Source: an uncultured Alphaproteobacteria bacterium
GTDB taxonomy: Bacteria > Pseudomonadota > Alphaproteobacteria > RF32 > CAG-239
Assembly: GCA_900551585.1 (NCBI GenBank)
Contig: URWU01000001.1
Coordinates: 1-35,583 of the forward strand
Direction: 5' to 3'
Length of the DNA stretch: 35,583 nucleotides
Both the position numbers and the translations under genes were made by a program. Below are positions 24,133 to 32,376 of this stretch, piece by piece; position 1 is the first letter of the stretch; each line of letters opens with the position of its first letter. A model generated the notes under the pieces. It was not told the DNA's origin, did not search any database, and was given only the letters and a program-made list of their open reading frames with translations.

Positions 24133-24936
24133 TTATTTTACCTGCTCTGCTTCCATTTCGTCAAAGGTCTCATCTTCGTCCTCAATTCCGAAATCAAAAT
24201 CATAAGCAGCATTTTTCTTGTCATCATTGTAGCAGTTCGGCATATCGCTCTTATTCTGCAGATAAGCGGATTTCATCGTTGTATAGAAATCAACCGAATT
24301 GCGCTCTAAATCATCGCCCATATCCATAAAGGCTTCTCTTTCAACAATCGTCTTAACACCGACATAAGCGCTGTAGGCATAAATTCCGTCTTCATAATCT
24401 TCGGTCAGCCAGTAAATCGGCGAGATGAAAGCATCAACCGTGGTACCGACAAAAGCACGCGGGGAAGACGGCCCCAAGAAAGGCAGAACAATGTACGGAC
24501 CGTCTTTAACGCACCATTTGGCCAGTGTCCGTTCAAAGGTATCTTTTTTTCTTTCCAAGCCCCAAGCGGTGGCAACATCAAAAGTACCGCCCAAGCCCAG
24601 GGTCGTGTTGATGACAAAACGTCCGACAGAAATACCTGATTGTTTAATCTCACCCTGCAAAAGCTGGTTAACGGCAGAAACAGGTTCATGAACATTTGTG
24701 ACGGCGCTTCTGACTCTGATACGGACATCTTCGGAAGTGACGGCGCGATATCCTTTAGCAACCGGCTTTAAAATATATTTATCAAGATTATAGTTAAAGG
24801 TAAACATGGCACGGTTAAAACTCTCCAAACCATCTTCCTGCTCATGCTGATCAGCCTGAGTTTGTGAAGAGGCACAGGAAGCAGTAAAAATCAAAGTCAA
24901 AGAAAGGAGAGAAAACCAAAGTGTTTTTTTAGTCAC
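24133..24936 (-). CDS. mlaA: MlaA (VacJ) outer-membrane lipoprotein
   Basis: This 267-residue lipoprotein removes misplaced phospholipids from the outer leaflet of the outer membrane. The signal ends in TASC with lipidated C21. The mature part starts with the family motif LESFNRAMFTFNYNLDKYILKPVAKGY and contains INTTLGLGGTFDVA and the conserved GPYIVLPFLGPSSPRA region. A GTG at 24936 after AGGTG is the likely start. The C-terminus carries an unusual acidic tail (DFDFGIEDEDETFDEMEAE), longer than in enteric VacJ. It is the first gene of the mlaA-mlaC pair. Confidence 0.95.
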   Translation of the reverse strand: MTKKTLWFSLLSLTLIFTASCASSQTQADQHEQEDGLESFNRAMFTFNYNLDKYILKPVAKGYRAVTSEDVRIRVRSAVTNVHEPVSAVNQLLQGEIKQSGISVGRFVINTTLGLGGTFDVATAWGLERKKDTFERTLAKWCVKDGPYIVLPFLGPSSPRAFVGTTVDAFISPIYWLTEDYEDGIYAYSAYVGVKTIVEREAFMDMGDDLERNSVDFYTTMKSAYLQNKSDMPNCYNDDKKNAAYDFDFGIEDEDETFDEMEAEQVK

Positions 24937-24991
24937 GTCACACCTACTGTATGTTAGAAATTTATTTTTAGTTAATATAACATCAAATAAA

Positions 24992-25019
24992 TTGAAATCA
25001 ATAACTTTATTACTATAAT
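24992..25019 (+). promoter_or_regulatory. Sigma-70 promoter of the metallophosphoesterase gene
   Basis: TTGAAA and a perfect TATAAT are separated by 16 bases, 48 bases ahead of the start codon. Confidence 0.6.
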
Positions 25020-25067
25020 ACTGGATAGTTTGGTATGTAATTTTTCCGCAGATTTTAAGGGGTTTTC

Positions 25068-25826
25068 ATGTATATTTTTCAAATTTCGGACCTGCATTTT
25101 CAGGCAGAAGACGAACGCAGCGCCAACAATCTCGATAAAGTTGTCAAAAGCATTGCCGCACAAGATGTTAAGCCGGATTTGCTGCTGATTACCGGTGATA
25201 TTACCCACGGGCAGAAATATGACAGCTATCCGCAGGTTTTTGAAAAAATAAAATCTCTCGGCGTTCCTTTCCTCTGCATTACCGGCAACAATGATTCTTC
25301 TTCCGGCCTCATGAAAGCGCTGCAGGAATTTGTTCCCGCACACCCGCATTCGGAAATGGCTGATTATCTGCAATATGGCGTTGATACTTATCCCTGCCGG
25401 ATAATTGCCCTCGACAGCTTTGCTCCCGGCAATCTTTCCGGCGCCCTGGACGACAAACGCCTTGCCTGGTTTGAAGAAAAGCTCAATAATAATCCCTCTC
25501 ACAAGCCGACCCTGGTAATGATTCACCAGTTTACGCTGCCCAACACGCTGCACCGCGGTTTTCTGCCTTGGTTTGCCGAATTTAACCATTTGATTTCCGA
25601 CCATCAGCAGGATATCCGGCTGGTCGTTTCCGGCCATCTGCATGCTTCTCTCGGCGGCCTGATATGCAAAACACGTTTTATCTCCGCACCCAGCACTAAC
25701 TGGAATTCGATTTTTGATTTTAATAATCACGGCAACCAAATCAGAGATAATTCCGCTCCTGTCGGTTATTTAATCCACCATTTTGACGGCAATGATTTTA
25801 TCAGCTATCACGTTGCTTTAGCCTGA
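25068..25826 (+). CDS. Metallophosphoesterase, CpdA-like (class III phosphodiesterase superfamily)
   Basis: The 252-residue cytoplasmic enzyme has the calcineurin-like metal-binding motifs: D8 and H10 (SDLH), D44 (TGDI), N74 (TGNND), H153 (MIHQ) and H190/H192 (SGHLH). The overall arrangement is like CpdA-type cyclic-nucleotide phosphodiesterases. The usual GNHD reads GNND, so the His thought to protonate the leaving group is Asn75 here, while all metal ligands remain. This could change the substrate or lower activity. The ATG follows an AAGGGG ribosome site. It diverges from mlaA. The substrate cannot be assigned. Confidence 0.9.
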   Translation: MYIFQISDLHFQAEDERSANNLDKVVKSIAAQDVKPDLLLITGDITHGQKYDSYPQVFEKIKSLGVPFLCITGNNDSSSGLMKALQEFVPAHPHSEMADYLQYGVDTYPCRIIALDSFAPGNLSGALDDKRLAWFEEKLNNNPSHKPTLVMIHQFTLPNTLHRGFLPWFAEFNHLISDHQQDIRLVVSGHLHASLGGLICKTRFISAPSTNWNSIFDFNNHGNQIRDNSAPVGYLIHHFDGNDFISYHVALA

Positions 25827-25938
25827 TTTTAGTTTCGCTGCGTTTTTGTTACATTGCTGAAACCTTTTGTGTTTTGCAATCTTTTTGGTTTTACCCTACT
25901 ATCAGCCTCAGTTAAAACAACAATTGAGGATGACCAAT

Positions 25939-27099
25939 ATGACTAACAAACCTTCAAAACCGATTATGCTTTTCGACTGCAAAACTTCTCAGAGCGTTAT
26001 CGGCCAGGAAAAATTTTTAGACTCTTTCAAAACTATTTTGAACCACGGCGGTTATGCCCAGGGTCCCGAAACTCGTGAACTCGATGAAAAACTGGCTAAC
26101 TTTGCCGGCGCAAAATATTGCTCTACCTGCGGTTCCGGAACTGATGCCCTGACTTTGGCCCTGATGGCCTGGGACGTTAAAGCCGGTGACGCCGTATTTG
26201 TTTCTTCTTTCACTTTCGTTGCTTCTGCCGAAGCTCCGGTTTTGCTGGGCGCAACCCCGATTTTCGTTGACTCTGATCCGAACACTTACAACATGGATCC
26301 GAAAGATTTGCAGCGTGCTATTGATGAAGTTAAGAAAGAAGGCAAATTAAACCTCAAAGCCGTTATTGCCGTTGATATTTTCGGTTCTCCCTGCGATTAT
26401 GACGCAATCAACAAAATCGCTCATGCAAACGGCATGAAAGTTTTGTCTGATGCCTGCCAGTCTTTTGGTTCTGTTTACAAAGGCACCAAAACCGGTAATG
26501 TTACCGAAATGACCGCCATTTCTTTCTACCCGACCAAACCTCTGGGCTGCTATGGTGACGGCGGTGCTGTTTTCAGCAACACCAATGAAGAAAACGAACT
26601 GGTTAAATCCTGCCGCGTTCACGGTATGAGCCCGGAAGACCACTATGATAACGTTCGTCTCGGCATGACCGGCAGAATGAACACTTTCCAAGCTGCCGTT
26701 CTGTTGTTGAAATTGTCTGTTTTTGAACAGGAACTCAAAGACCGTTACAGAGTTGCCAGCCGTTATGATAACGAACTGAGCAATTATTTCAACAAACAGC
26801 AGATTTTAGACAACTGCCAGTCTGCTTATGCTTTGTACACCATTAACTGTGAAGACCGCGATGAACTGATGGCTTACCTCAAAGAAAACGGTATTCCCTG
26901 CGGCGCTTATTACCCGCGTCCGGTTCATACTCAAACCGCTTATGCTCAGTGGAATAATCGTCCGCTGCCGGTTTGCGAGAAACTGTCAAAGACTGTTCTG
27001 TCTATCCCGATGACTCCGTATCTTGATAACGAAGCTTTGGATTACATCATTGAGACAATGAACAACTTTGCCGCAAAAAAAATGAATAAAGCTGCTTAA
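25939..27099 (+). CDS. DegT/DnrJ/EryC1-family PLP-dependent sugar aminotransferase, WbpE-like
   Basis: The 386-residue enzyme should transfer an amino group from glutamate to a keto group of a nucleotide-linked sugar. Long segments match WbpE of Pseudomonas: AKYCSTCGSGTDALTLALM, GATPIFVDSDPNTYNMDP, DACQSFGSVYKG and SFYPTKPLGCYGDGGAVFSN, in which K200 forms the PLP Schiff base. WbpE acts on UDP-3-keto-GlcNAcA. The start at 25939 is chosen because GAGGA lies nine bases upstream; the ATG at 25930 overlaps that site. No other nucleotide-sugar genes are nearby. Codons look optimised, suggesting high expression. The exact sugar is an inference from family similarity. Confidence 0.93.
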   Translation: MTNKPSKPIMLFDCKTSQSVIGQEKFLDSFKTILNHGGYAQGPETRELDEKLANFAGAKYCSTCGSGTDALTLALMAWDVKAGDAVFVSSFTFVASAEAPVLLGATPIFVDSDPNTYNMDPKDLQRAIDEVKKEGKLNLKAVIAVDIFGSPCDYDAINKIAHANGMKVLSDACQSFGSVYKGTKTGNVTEMTAISFYPTKPLGCYGDGGAVFSNTNEENELVKSCRVHGMSPEDHYDNVRLGMTGRMNTFQAAVLLLKLSVFEQELKDRYRVASRYDNELSNYFNKQQILDNCQSAYALYTINCEDRDELMAYLKENGIPCGAYYPRPVHTQTAYAQWNNRPLPVCEKLSKTVLSIPMTPYLDNEALDYIIETMNNFAAKKMNKAA

Positions 27100-27126
27100 G
27101 CACGAAAGTGTTTAATCCTTAAAAAC

Positions 27127-27160
27127 AAAATACCCTTAGATTTTTCTAAGGGTATTTTTG
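27127..27160 (+). terminator. Rho-independent terminator of the aminotransferase gene
   Basis: A perfect 14-pair stem (27127-27140 with 27145-27158) closes a TTTT loop. Flanking A and T runs would let it work in both directions, but the convergent sel1 gene ends at 27195, so it may serve both. Confidence 0.92.
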
Positions 27161-27194
27161 TTTGTAAATACGAGAGTATTTTTAATCTCGGCAA

Positions 27195-28343
27195 CTATTT
27201 TTTACTGCTGTTGCGTTTTTGGCGGGCAGCCAAGCCGTCATCAATATATTTTTTGATATTCGGACCGAAAGTTTGATGAATATAAACCGTCAATTCACTG
27301 GGCTTTTCAACATAAGCTTCCGCTTCGGTCTGAGCCTGCAGCAATTCTTCAATCTTCAAATTCTTTTCAAGAACATTACGGCGGTTGTCAGCGTCATCGG
27401 CACCGCGGACAGAAGCAACGTTAAACAGAATGTGCGCCTTATAAATGTTGCGGGGATATTTCTGACCGATTGCCAGAATATTACCGAGTTCCATCATGGC
27501 GTCAATATTGCCCTGAGCCATTGCTTTGTTCAATGCCTTGACCGCATTACCGTAGTTTTGCGGAGTTCCCCAGCCATTCATATACATCAGAGACAAAATG
27601 AACTGTGCGTCATCATAACCGGCATTGGCTGATTTTCTGATTAAATCAAAAGCATGGCGGAAATCTTTTTCAACAATATAGCCGCGGAAATAAGCATAAC
27701 CGAGCATAAAATTGGCGGTCGGATTATCACTCTCGGCGGCTTTTTCAAATAAATGTATCGCCTCTTCGGGATTTTGGACAATTCCCTGTCCCGAAAGATA
27801 AATAAAAGCCAGATTGACCATGGCTTCAACATTGCCGAGCTCGGCGGCTGCGGCAAACATTTTTGCGGCCATCAGCGGATTGCGCGGCGTGCCGATACCG
27901 CTGTAATATAAACTGCCGAGGTTGTTGATTGCGACATTGTCTTTGCGTTCTGCCGCCATTTTATAATAGTCAAAAGCTTTTTTGTGGTCGACAGAAACAC
28001 CGTCTTCACCATAGAGATACATATAGCCCAAAGTCAGCTGCGAATTGACGTCGCCCTCTGCGGCGGTTCGGGTCAGTTTTTGTAAAACCGTTTCGGTTGA
28101 GCCGGGCTCCACGGTTACTTCCGTTTTTTTCTTATCGCCCCAAAAATTGAGAAAAGAGAAAATGCCTTTATCTTCTTTTTTTGCAGCAACATCCGCTTTG
28201 TCTTCCGTTTCTTTTTTTTCTTCCTCTTTGGATGCCGGCGCCGCCAAAACTAAATCACCATCTAGTGACAAAACGGCTTCCTGAGCCTGAGCTAAAGATG
28301 TGGAAGCAAGCAGACTGAATAAAAACAAAGATAAGCGACGCAT
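27195..28343 (-). CDS. Secreted Sel1-repeat (tetratricopeptide-like) protein
   Basis: The 382-residue protein has a signal peptide (MRRLSLFLFSLLASTSLAQA) and a charged low-complexity segment rich in Glu/Lys (about 38-65). About six Sel1-like repeats follow, each near 36 residues, with the A-x-x-x-L-G-x-x-Y-x-x-G pattern: AEGDVNSQLTLGYMYLYG, AINNLGSLYYSG, AMVNLAFIYLSG, ANFMLGYAYFRG, AQFILSLMYMNG and AMMELGNILAIG. Such repeats mediate protein-protein contacts in the periplasm. The start at 28343 follows TAGGAG. Eight bases separate it from the stop of the upstream 610-residue gene, so the two form an operon. No enzyme domain is seen. Confidence 0.92.
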   Translation of the reverse strand: MRRLSLFLFSLLASTSLAQAQEAVLSLDGDLVLAAPASKEEEKKETEDKADVAAKKEDKGIFSFLNFWGDKKKTEVTVEPGSTETVLQKLTRTAAEGDVNSQLTLGYMYLYGEDGVSVDHKKAFDYYKMAAERKDNVAINNLGSLYYSGIGTPRNPLMAAKMFAAAAELGNVEAMVNLAFIYLSGQGIVQNPEEAIHLFEKAAESDNPTANFMLGYAYFRGYIVEKDFRHAFDLIRKSANAGYDDAQFILSLMYMNGWGTPQNYGNAVKALNKAMAQGNIDAMMELGNILAIGQKYPRNIYKAHILFNVASVRGADDADNRRNVLEKNLKIEELLQAQTEAEAYVEKPSELTVYIHQTFGPNIKKYIDDGLAARQKRNSSKK

Positions 28344-28351
28344 TTTAACTC

Positions 28352-30184
28352 CTAACGAGTACAACCCTGAAACTTTCCCCAAGCTCTTTTGGCATTGTGC
28401 TTTTGAGCCTGACGTTGTTTATTATGATAATTTCTGCGGTTTTTATCAAGTGTTTTGTAAATATTTTTCTTTGACGGCCTATAACCGCCTTCCATCCGGC
28501 TCAAAACCTCTAATTCATCTCGGGTCGGAACATTGGTGTCAAGCGGCCGCTCATTCCAGGCATCTTGAGCAAAATGTTCTTTATTGGTCGAATGTTCCAG
28601 CGGCATGGCAAAGAAATGCGCTTCGCTGCCGGTAATGCGGCCATTATATTTTTCCATAATAAACGGGCTGTACCGCTCGGCGAAATCCTGAATCTGGTCA
28701 GAGGTGACCAACAGGCCGAGAGACTTTAACTCATCATCGGTCACATTGAATGCCTGACTCATATCAAAAGCCTTAAACGGGCGATACATAAAGTTTTTGC
28801 TAATGAAGTCAGCTACACCGCTGAAAATTTTTTCATTCTTGCGCGTTTGGCAGCTGTAAACTTCAGAATCAAACTTTTTGTCATTGGCCAGTTTGGCATC
28901 TTCAATACGGAAAGCCTTGTCCAAAACCTGCAGATTGTAGGCACGGATAGCTTCTTTGTTACGCTTTTGAATGGCCAGCTGCAATTTGAAAATATTCATT
29001 TTGGCAATCAGGCGATCGGCCGTTCCTTTGAAGCGTTTGAGATTTTCTTCCCAAAAGCGCAGCCCTTTTTTAGCGGTATGCTTAGATGTAATCAGCAAAA
29101 CATTATCATTGCGGCTTTCGGCATTTTCCTCGCCGGCATAAATCGCGTGCGTATCAATATCGCCCTCATAAAGCTTGGTGATTTTAATCTGGGTTTCAAC
29201 TTTGAAAGAATTGCCGTTGACCTTCATATTCAGATAAGCGCGTTTTTCACGGTAGTTTTTCTGATTATAAATTTTGCTGTCGCTGATATTTCCGTAAAAG
29301 CTGTCTTTAATCTCGGCAATGCTGACATTATACTGGCTGTCGTTTTTGAACATCTCAAGCGTTTCGACCGTATCCGTATAATATTTACGGGTAATCGTCA
29401 TACGGACCATATCTTTTAAGCGCTCATAAGGTTTCGGAAGCGCCGCAATTTCCTGCCGGACAGAAGCTTCTTCCGCAGCCAGGGCTTTGCGATACGCCCC
29501 GGTGTTTTCACCATATTTCAAGCGCAGGTCAGCTGTGTGTTTGAGGCGGATTTTAGCAGCATCATCACTATATTGTTTATAATATTTGCCGCCCTCTGAG
29601 ATAACTTTGCCGTTTTTATCCATTACCGGCATTTTGATTTTATCAATCGCACGGCGGATATTTTTCAATCCCGGCAAAATGACATAAACCGGATTATCGC
29701 GGAAATCATAAAAAGTCAGCCGCATATTGGTGAAAGGGGTAATATGTTTGGCGCGATATTCTTTATATTTTGACATATTATTATGGAAACCGCCAACCAT
29801 TTGGTTTTCTTCGACAATACCGGTATCCAAGTCTATCGCGTTAATCTCGTCCGGTGCCGGTTCTTCACCCAGCTCGGCAAGACGTTTTATCTTGTGCGGA
29901 CGATATTCTTTTAACAGCGTCGCGGTAATGTTTTTATATAATGTGCGGTAAGTTTCCATAGCATCGCCGTAGATTCCGCGCAGATAATCGGCGGCTTCCC
30001 GGTCAATCAATTTATTTTCTAAGGCTCTGTCAATATAGTTGAGGCTATATTCATTGAAGATATTCTGGATATTATCAATTTGTTCCGCTGTAAAATGCTC
30101 GATATCAGCAGCGGTGATTTTAATGTCTTCATCTTTGGCCAGAGCGGCTTTGACTCTGGATACTAATTCTTCGTATTCAGCCAT
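28352..30184 (-). CDS. Protein of 610 residues with a possible divergent RelA/SpoT-type nucleotidyltransferase region
   Basis: The function is not established. Residues 1-100 are helical. Residues 250-350 have a layout seen in RelA/SpoT synthetase domains: KPYERLKDMVRMTI where D-x-x-G-x-R-I/V usually sits, REKRAYLNMKV in place of G-Y-x-S-x-H-L-x-V, then FKVETQIK for the E-I-Q-I-R strand and DIDTHAIY for the terminal helix with His. The Glu of ExQ is kept, but the Gly and several catalytic positions are not. The C-terminal 250 residues are helical and end in a very basic tail (NRRNYHNKQRQAQKHNAKR). There is no signal peptide. It is the first gene of the pair with the Sel1 protein and has its own promoter. 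Confidence 0.78.
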   Translation of the reverse strand: MAEYEELVSRVKAALAKDEDIKITAADIEHFTAEQIDNIQNIFNEYSLNYIDRALENKLIDREAADYLRGIYGDAMETYRTLYKNITATLLKEYRPHKIKRLAELGEEPAPDEINAIDLDTGIVEENQMVGGFHNNMSKYKEYRAKHITPFTNMRLTFYDFRDNPVYVILPGLKNIRRAIDKIKMPVMDKNGKVISEGGKYYKQYSDDAAKIRLKHTADLRLKYGENTGAYRKALAAEEASVRQEIAALPKPYERLKDMVRMTITRKYYTDTVETLEMFKNDSQYNVSIAEIKDSFYGNISDSKIYNQKNYREKRAYLNMKVNGNSFKVETQIKITKLYEGDIDTHAIYAGEENAESRNDNVLLITSKHTAKKGLRFWEENLKRFKGTADRLIAKMNIFKLQLAIQKRNKEAIRAYNLQVLDKAFRIEDAKLANDKKFDSEVYSCQTRKNEKIFSGVADFISKNFMYRPFKAFDMSQAFNVTDDELKSLGLLVTSDQIQDFAERYSPFIMEKYNGRITGSEAHFFAMPLEHSTNKEHFAQDAWNERPLDTNVPTRDELEVLSRMEGGYRPSKKNIYKTLDKNRRNYHNKQRQAQKHNAKRAWGKFQGCTR

Positions 30185-30221
30185 GGCTAACTCACTATTA
30201 TTTTGTCTATTCCAGCTAATT

Positions 30222-30249
30222 ATTATAGCTTAGATTCTTTTTTATGCAA
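30222..30249 (-). promoter_or_regulatory. Sigma-70 promoter of the 610-residue/Sel1 operon
   Basis: On the minus strand TTGCAT and a perfect TATAAT are 16 bases apart, 38 bases upstream of the start codon. Confidence 0.6.
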
Positions 30250-30342
30250 CAGAAAATCTGATACCGGCGGTCAATTTTTCTGTCAAAAATGACTAATAAA
30301 CCAGAAATAATAAGAAAATCGGCTTTTACAAGAAGCAAACAT

Positions 30343-30375
30343 AAAAAAACTCCCGGCTTGGCAGCAGCCGGGAGT
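30343..30375 (-). terminator. Terminator of flagellin gene 1
   Basis: On the minus strand ACTCCCGGCT and AGCCGGGAGT form a ten-pair stem followed by seven T. The same CTCCCGG core recurs in the terminators of the two other flagellin genes. Confidence 0.92.
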
Positions 30376-30399
30376 ATAAGTATCGGAGCAGTAACTGTC

Positions 30400-31803
30400 C
30401 TAGAATAGTTTCAAAACAGACTGAGCAGCCTGAGAAGCCAAACTCAAAGAGTTAATAGCCAATTGCTGTCTGGTCTGCAGAGCCAACATGTTTGCGGACT
30501 CTTCGTTCATATCGGCCAAGGTCAGTTTGTCAGCGCCTTCGGTCAATACGTTAATCAGGTTATCGGTAAATTCTTCACGGCTTTGAACAACCGAGTAGTT
30601 GTTACCGAAGTCAGATGCCATGGTACGCAGTTTGGAAACGGCGCCTTCAATATCGCTGATTGAGGTTTCGATATTGCTGTCTTTTTGCCAATCATTCTGA
30701 GCCTGAGAGATACCCAGACCTTTAGAAGAAGCATCAACACCGGTGATTTCAATCATTGAAGAACGGTCTTCGTTGAAGATGACTTTCAGGTCATTTTCCT
30801 GCAACAGGTTAATACCTTTATAGCCGGCATCATTTGCCAACTGGTCAATCTGATCCAGAATTTCGTTAAATTGTTTTGCATAACTCTTACGTTCTGCGGT
30901 AGGTGCTGTTGCGTCGCCGGCTTTGCGTGTTCCACCGAGACCCAAATCTTTCAGAGCATTTTGGTTAGCATTGGTACTGTCGGCAAAAATACGGAATTCT
31001 TTTCCGGTTGCGGTAACAGACAAAGCTTTACCATCTGCAGCGGCTTTAACTCCTAAATCGGTTTCAGCAGCGGCATTAATAGCAGAAGCAATGGTTGCGG
31101 AGTTAGCACCTTTAGCTGCATCTAAAGTTACAACTTTGGCGGCCTCTGTTGCAGTGGCAATACCATTGGTTGCATCGTTGACATAAGAGACAGCGGAACC
31201 GTCAGTTGTTGAAACGGTGATTGTTGCGCCGGTTGCGTCAGCTTTGGCATTCAAACCCATACCCTGCAACTGATTAATGGCATCATTGGCAACTGCTTTT
31301 TCGTCAGCGGCACCAGCAGCCAGAGTAATTTCCTTTTGGGTTCCGTCTGCTAAATAAATTGTGAATTTTTTGCCTTTGTCAGCAGCCACAAAAGTCATAT
31401 CAAATGTGCTTAAATCATCACGGGCATCAACGATGATATCGCCGGTTACCGGAGTTTTTACTTCATTTGAAGTAATTGCATATTTATCAAAGTTACCGGA
31501 AACATCGCGTGCGGAGTTTGCAATAGCTTTGGCCTGCTCGGCAAAAGAGGTAATTGTTTTAATCGCTTCGTCAGCCGCCTTAATGGTTTGAATACCCTGA
31601 CCCATGCTATCCAGCAAAGAGCTAAGGTCATTCGCGCGGTTGTTTAACGATTGTGCGGTATAATAGGAAGAAGGGTTATCGATAGCCGAGTTAACCTTCT
31701 TTCCGGTGGAGAGGCGTTCTTGCGTCATGTCCATCAGACTCTGAGTGGACTGTAACGATAACAAGTTCGAACGCATGCTCGCTGTAAGTGAAATATCTGC
31801 CAT
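30400..31803 (-). CDS. Flagellin (first of three tandem copies)
   Basis: The 467-residue filament subunit has the standard D0/D1 ends: MADISLTASMRSNLLSLQS with LSTGKKVNSAIDNPSSYYTA at the N-terminus and LTEGADKLTLADMNEESANMLALQTRQQLAINS to the final SVLKLF. The central domain (about residues 115-300) is beta-rich with T/A/G/D-rich segments such as KKFTIYLADGTQKEITLAAG. It is secreted through the flagellar export channel and assembled under the FliD cap. ATG at 31803 is chosen over 31815 because MADISL is shared by all three copies and GGAG lies just upstream. Its leader carries two hairpins. Confidence 0.96.
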   Translation of the reverse strand: MADISLTASMRSNLLSLQSTQSLMDMTQERLSTGKKVNSAIDNPSSYYTAQSLNNRANDLSSLLDSMGQGIQTIKAADEAIKTITSFAEQAKAIANSARDVSGNFDKYAITSNEVKTPVTGDIIVDARDDLSTFDMTFVAADKGKKFTIYLADGTQKEITLAAGAADEKAVANDAINQLQGMGLNAKADATGATITVSTTDGSAVSYVNDATNGIATATEAAKVVTLDAAKGANSATIASAINAAAETDLGVKAAADGKALSVTATGKEFRIFADSTNANQNALKDLGLGGTRKAGDATAPTAERKSYAKQFNEILDQIDQLANDAGYKGINLLQENDLKVIFNEDRSSMIEITGVDASSKGLGISQAQNDWQKDSNIETSISDIEGAVSKLRTMASDFGNNYSVVQSREEFTDNLINVLTEGADKLTLADMNEESANMLALQTRQQLAINSLSLASQAAQSVLKLF

Positions 31804-31810
31804 TTTTTTC

Positions 31811-31868
31811 TCCAATACTTTGGAATATTATCTTGCTGTCGTTGTACTGACGCAGCAAGTCGTTGTAC
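31811..31868 (-). promoter_or_regulatory. Structured 5' leader of flagellin gene 1 (two hairpins)
   Basis: In the transcript, CTTGCTG and CAGCAAG (31853-31859 and 31832-31838) form the first hairpin. TCCAA-AGTA-TTGGA (31811-31824) forms a second one that holds the GGAG ribosome binding site. A 10-base direct repeat, GTCGTTGTAC, occurs at 31838-31847 and 31859-31868 on the plus strand. Confidence 0.6.
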
Positions 31869-32107
31869 AAAATCCGACACCCTTTTGAGTGCCTTTAACT
31901 ATTTTTAATACCATATCAGTAAATAAATAGTTAACTGCAAAAATAAGTTTTTCAACGAGTCGCAAACTGTTTATCTGCCTGCTTGTCTGACTGAAATACT
32001 CTCTGCATAAAATTATTATAGACGCTAATATATTAAAATTTTGATAATGAGAAATATTGTTGAATGAAAAACGGCAAATTTTACCGGAACTGACTAATGA
32101 TAATTAA

Positions 32108-32139
32108 GCTGAGATGTTTCGACAAGCTCAACATGACAA
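32108..32139. repeat. REP-like repeat, diverged variant
   Basis: It starts GCTGAGATGTTTCGACAAG and ends CATGACAA. The stem is ATGTT/AACAT, where the copies at 15964 and 16037 have ATCCT/AGGAT, so both arms changed together. Confidence 0.75.
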
Positions 32140-32222
32140 TGTTGCTATATTGTTTGACTGGTTTCTTCACGAAGCACTGCGTATCCGTTCAGAATAACGT
32201 GTGTGGCTGTATGGACTATAAG

Positions 32223-32255
32223 GCTGAGATCCTTCGGCTTCGCTCAGGATGACAA
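32223..32255. repeat. REP-like repeat, near-canonical copy
   Basis: It carries the ATCCT/AGGAT stem of the copies near 16,000, with loop changes (GGCTTC for GACTAC). Its right end runs into a tandem array. Confidence 0.8.
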
Positions 32256-32320
32256 TAAAATGCTCAGGATGACAATAAAGTACTCAAGGGGACAATAAAA
32301 ATATTCAGGGCGGCATACAT
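32241..32320. repeat. Decaying 20-base tandem repeat, four units
   Basis: Units starting CGCTCAGGATGACAATAAAA, TGCTCAGGATGACAATAAAG, TACTCAAGGGGACAATAAAA and ATATTCAGGGCGGCATACAT show stepwise divergence from the right half of the REP-like element. Confidence 0.7.
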
Positions 32321-32322
32321 AA

Positions 32323-32351
32323 TAAAAAAGCTCCCGGGAAAACCCGGGAGC
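32323..32351 (-). terminator. Terminator of flagellin gene 2
   Basis: GCTCCCGGG and CCCGGGAGC flank AAAA (TTTT on the transcript), giving a perfect nine-pair stem followed by six T on the minus strand. Confidence 0.92.
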
Positions 32352-32376
32352 CTGATATTCAATCGTTGATTAGCGA

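Larger units (their letters stand above)
31876..32376. other. Intergenic region between flagellin genes 1 and 2
   Basis: No coding region is seen. It holds the candidate promoter block of flagellin 1 (31870-31898), two REP-like repeats, a decayed 20-base tandem repeat and the terminator of flagellin 2. Confidence 0.7.

Noticed and set aside
24972..25739. 255-residue minus-strand frame opposite the metallophosphoesterase
   Set aside because: The plus strand has all catalytic motifs, a promoter and a ribosome site; the minus frame has no recognisable features and an unlikely composition.
32241..32320. Possible CRISPR-like array
   Set aside because: The units are directly abutting with no spacers and decay progressively; it is a short tandem repeat.
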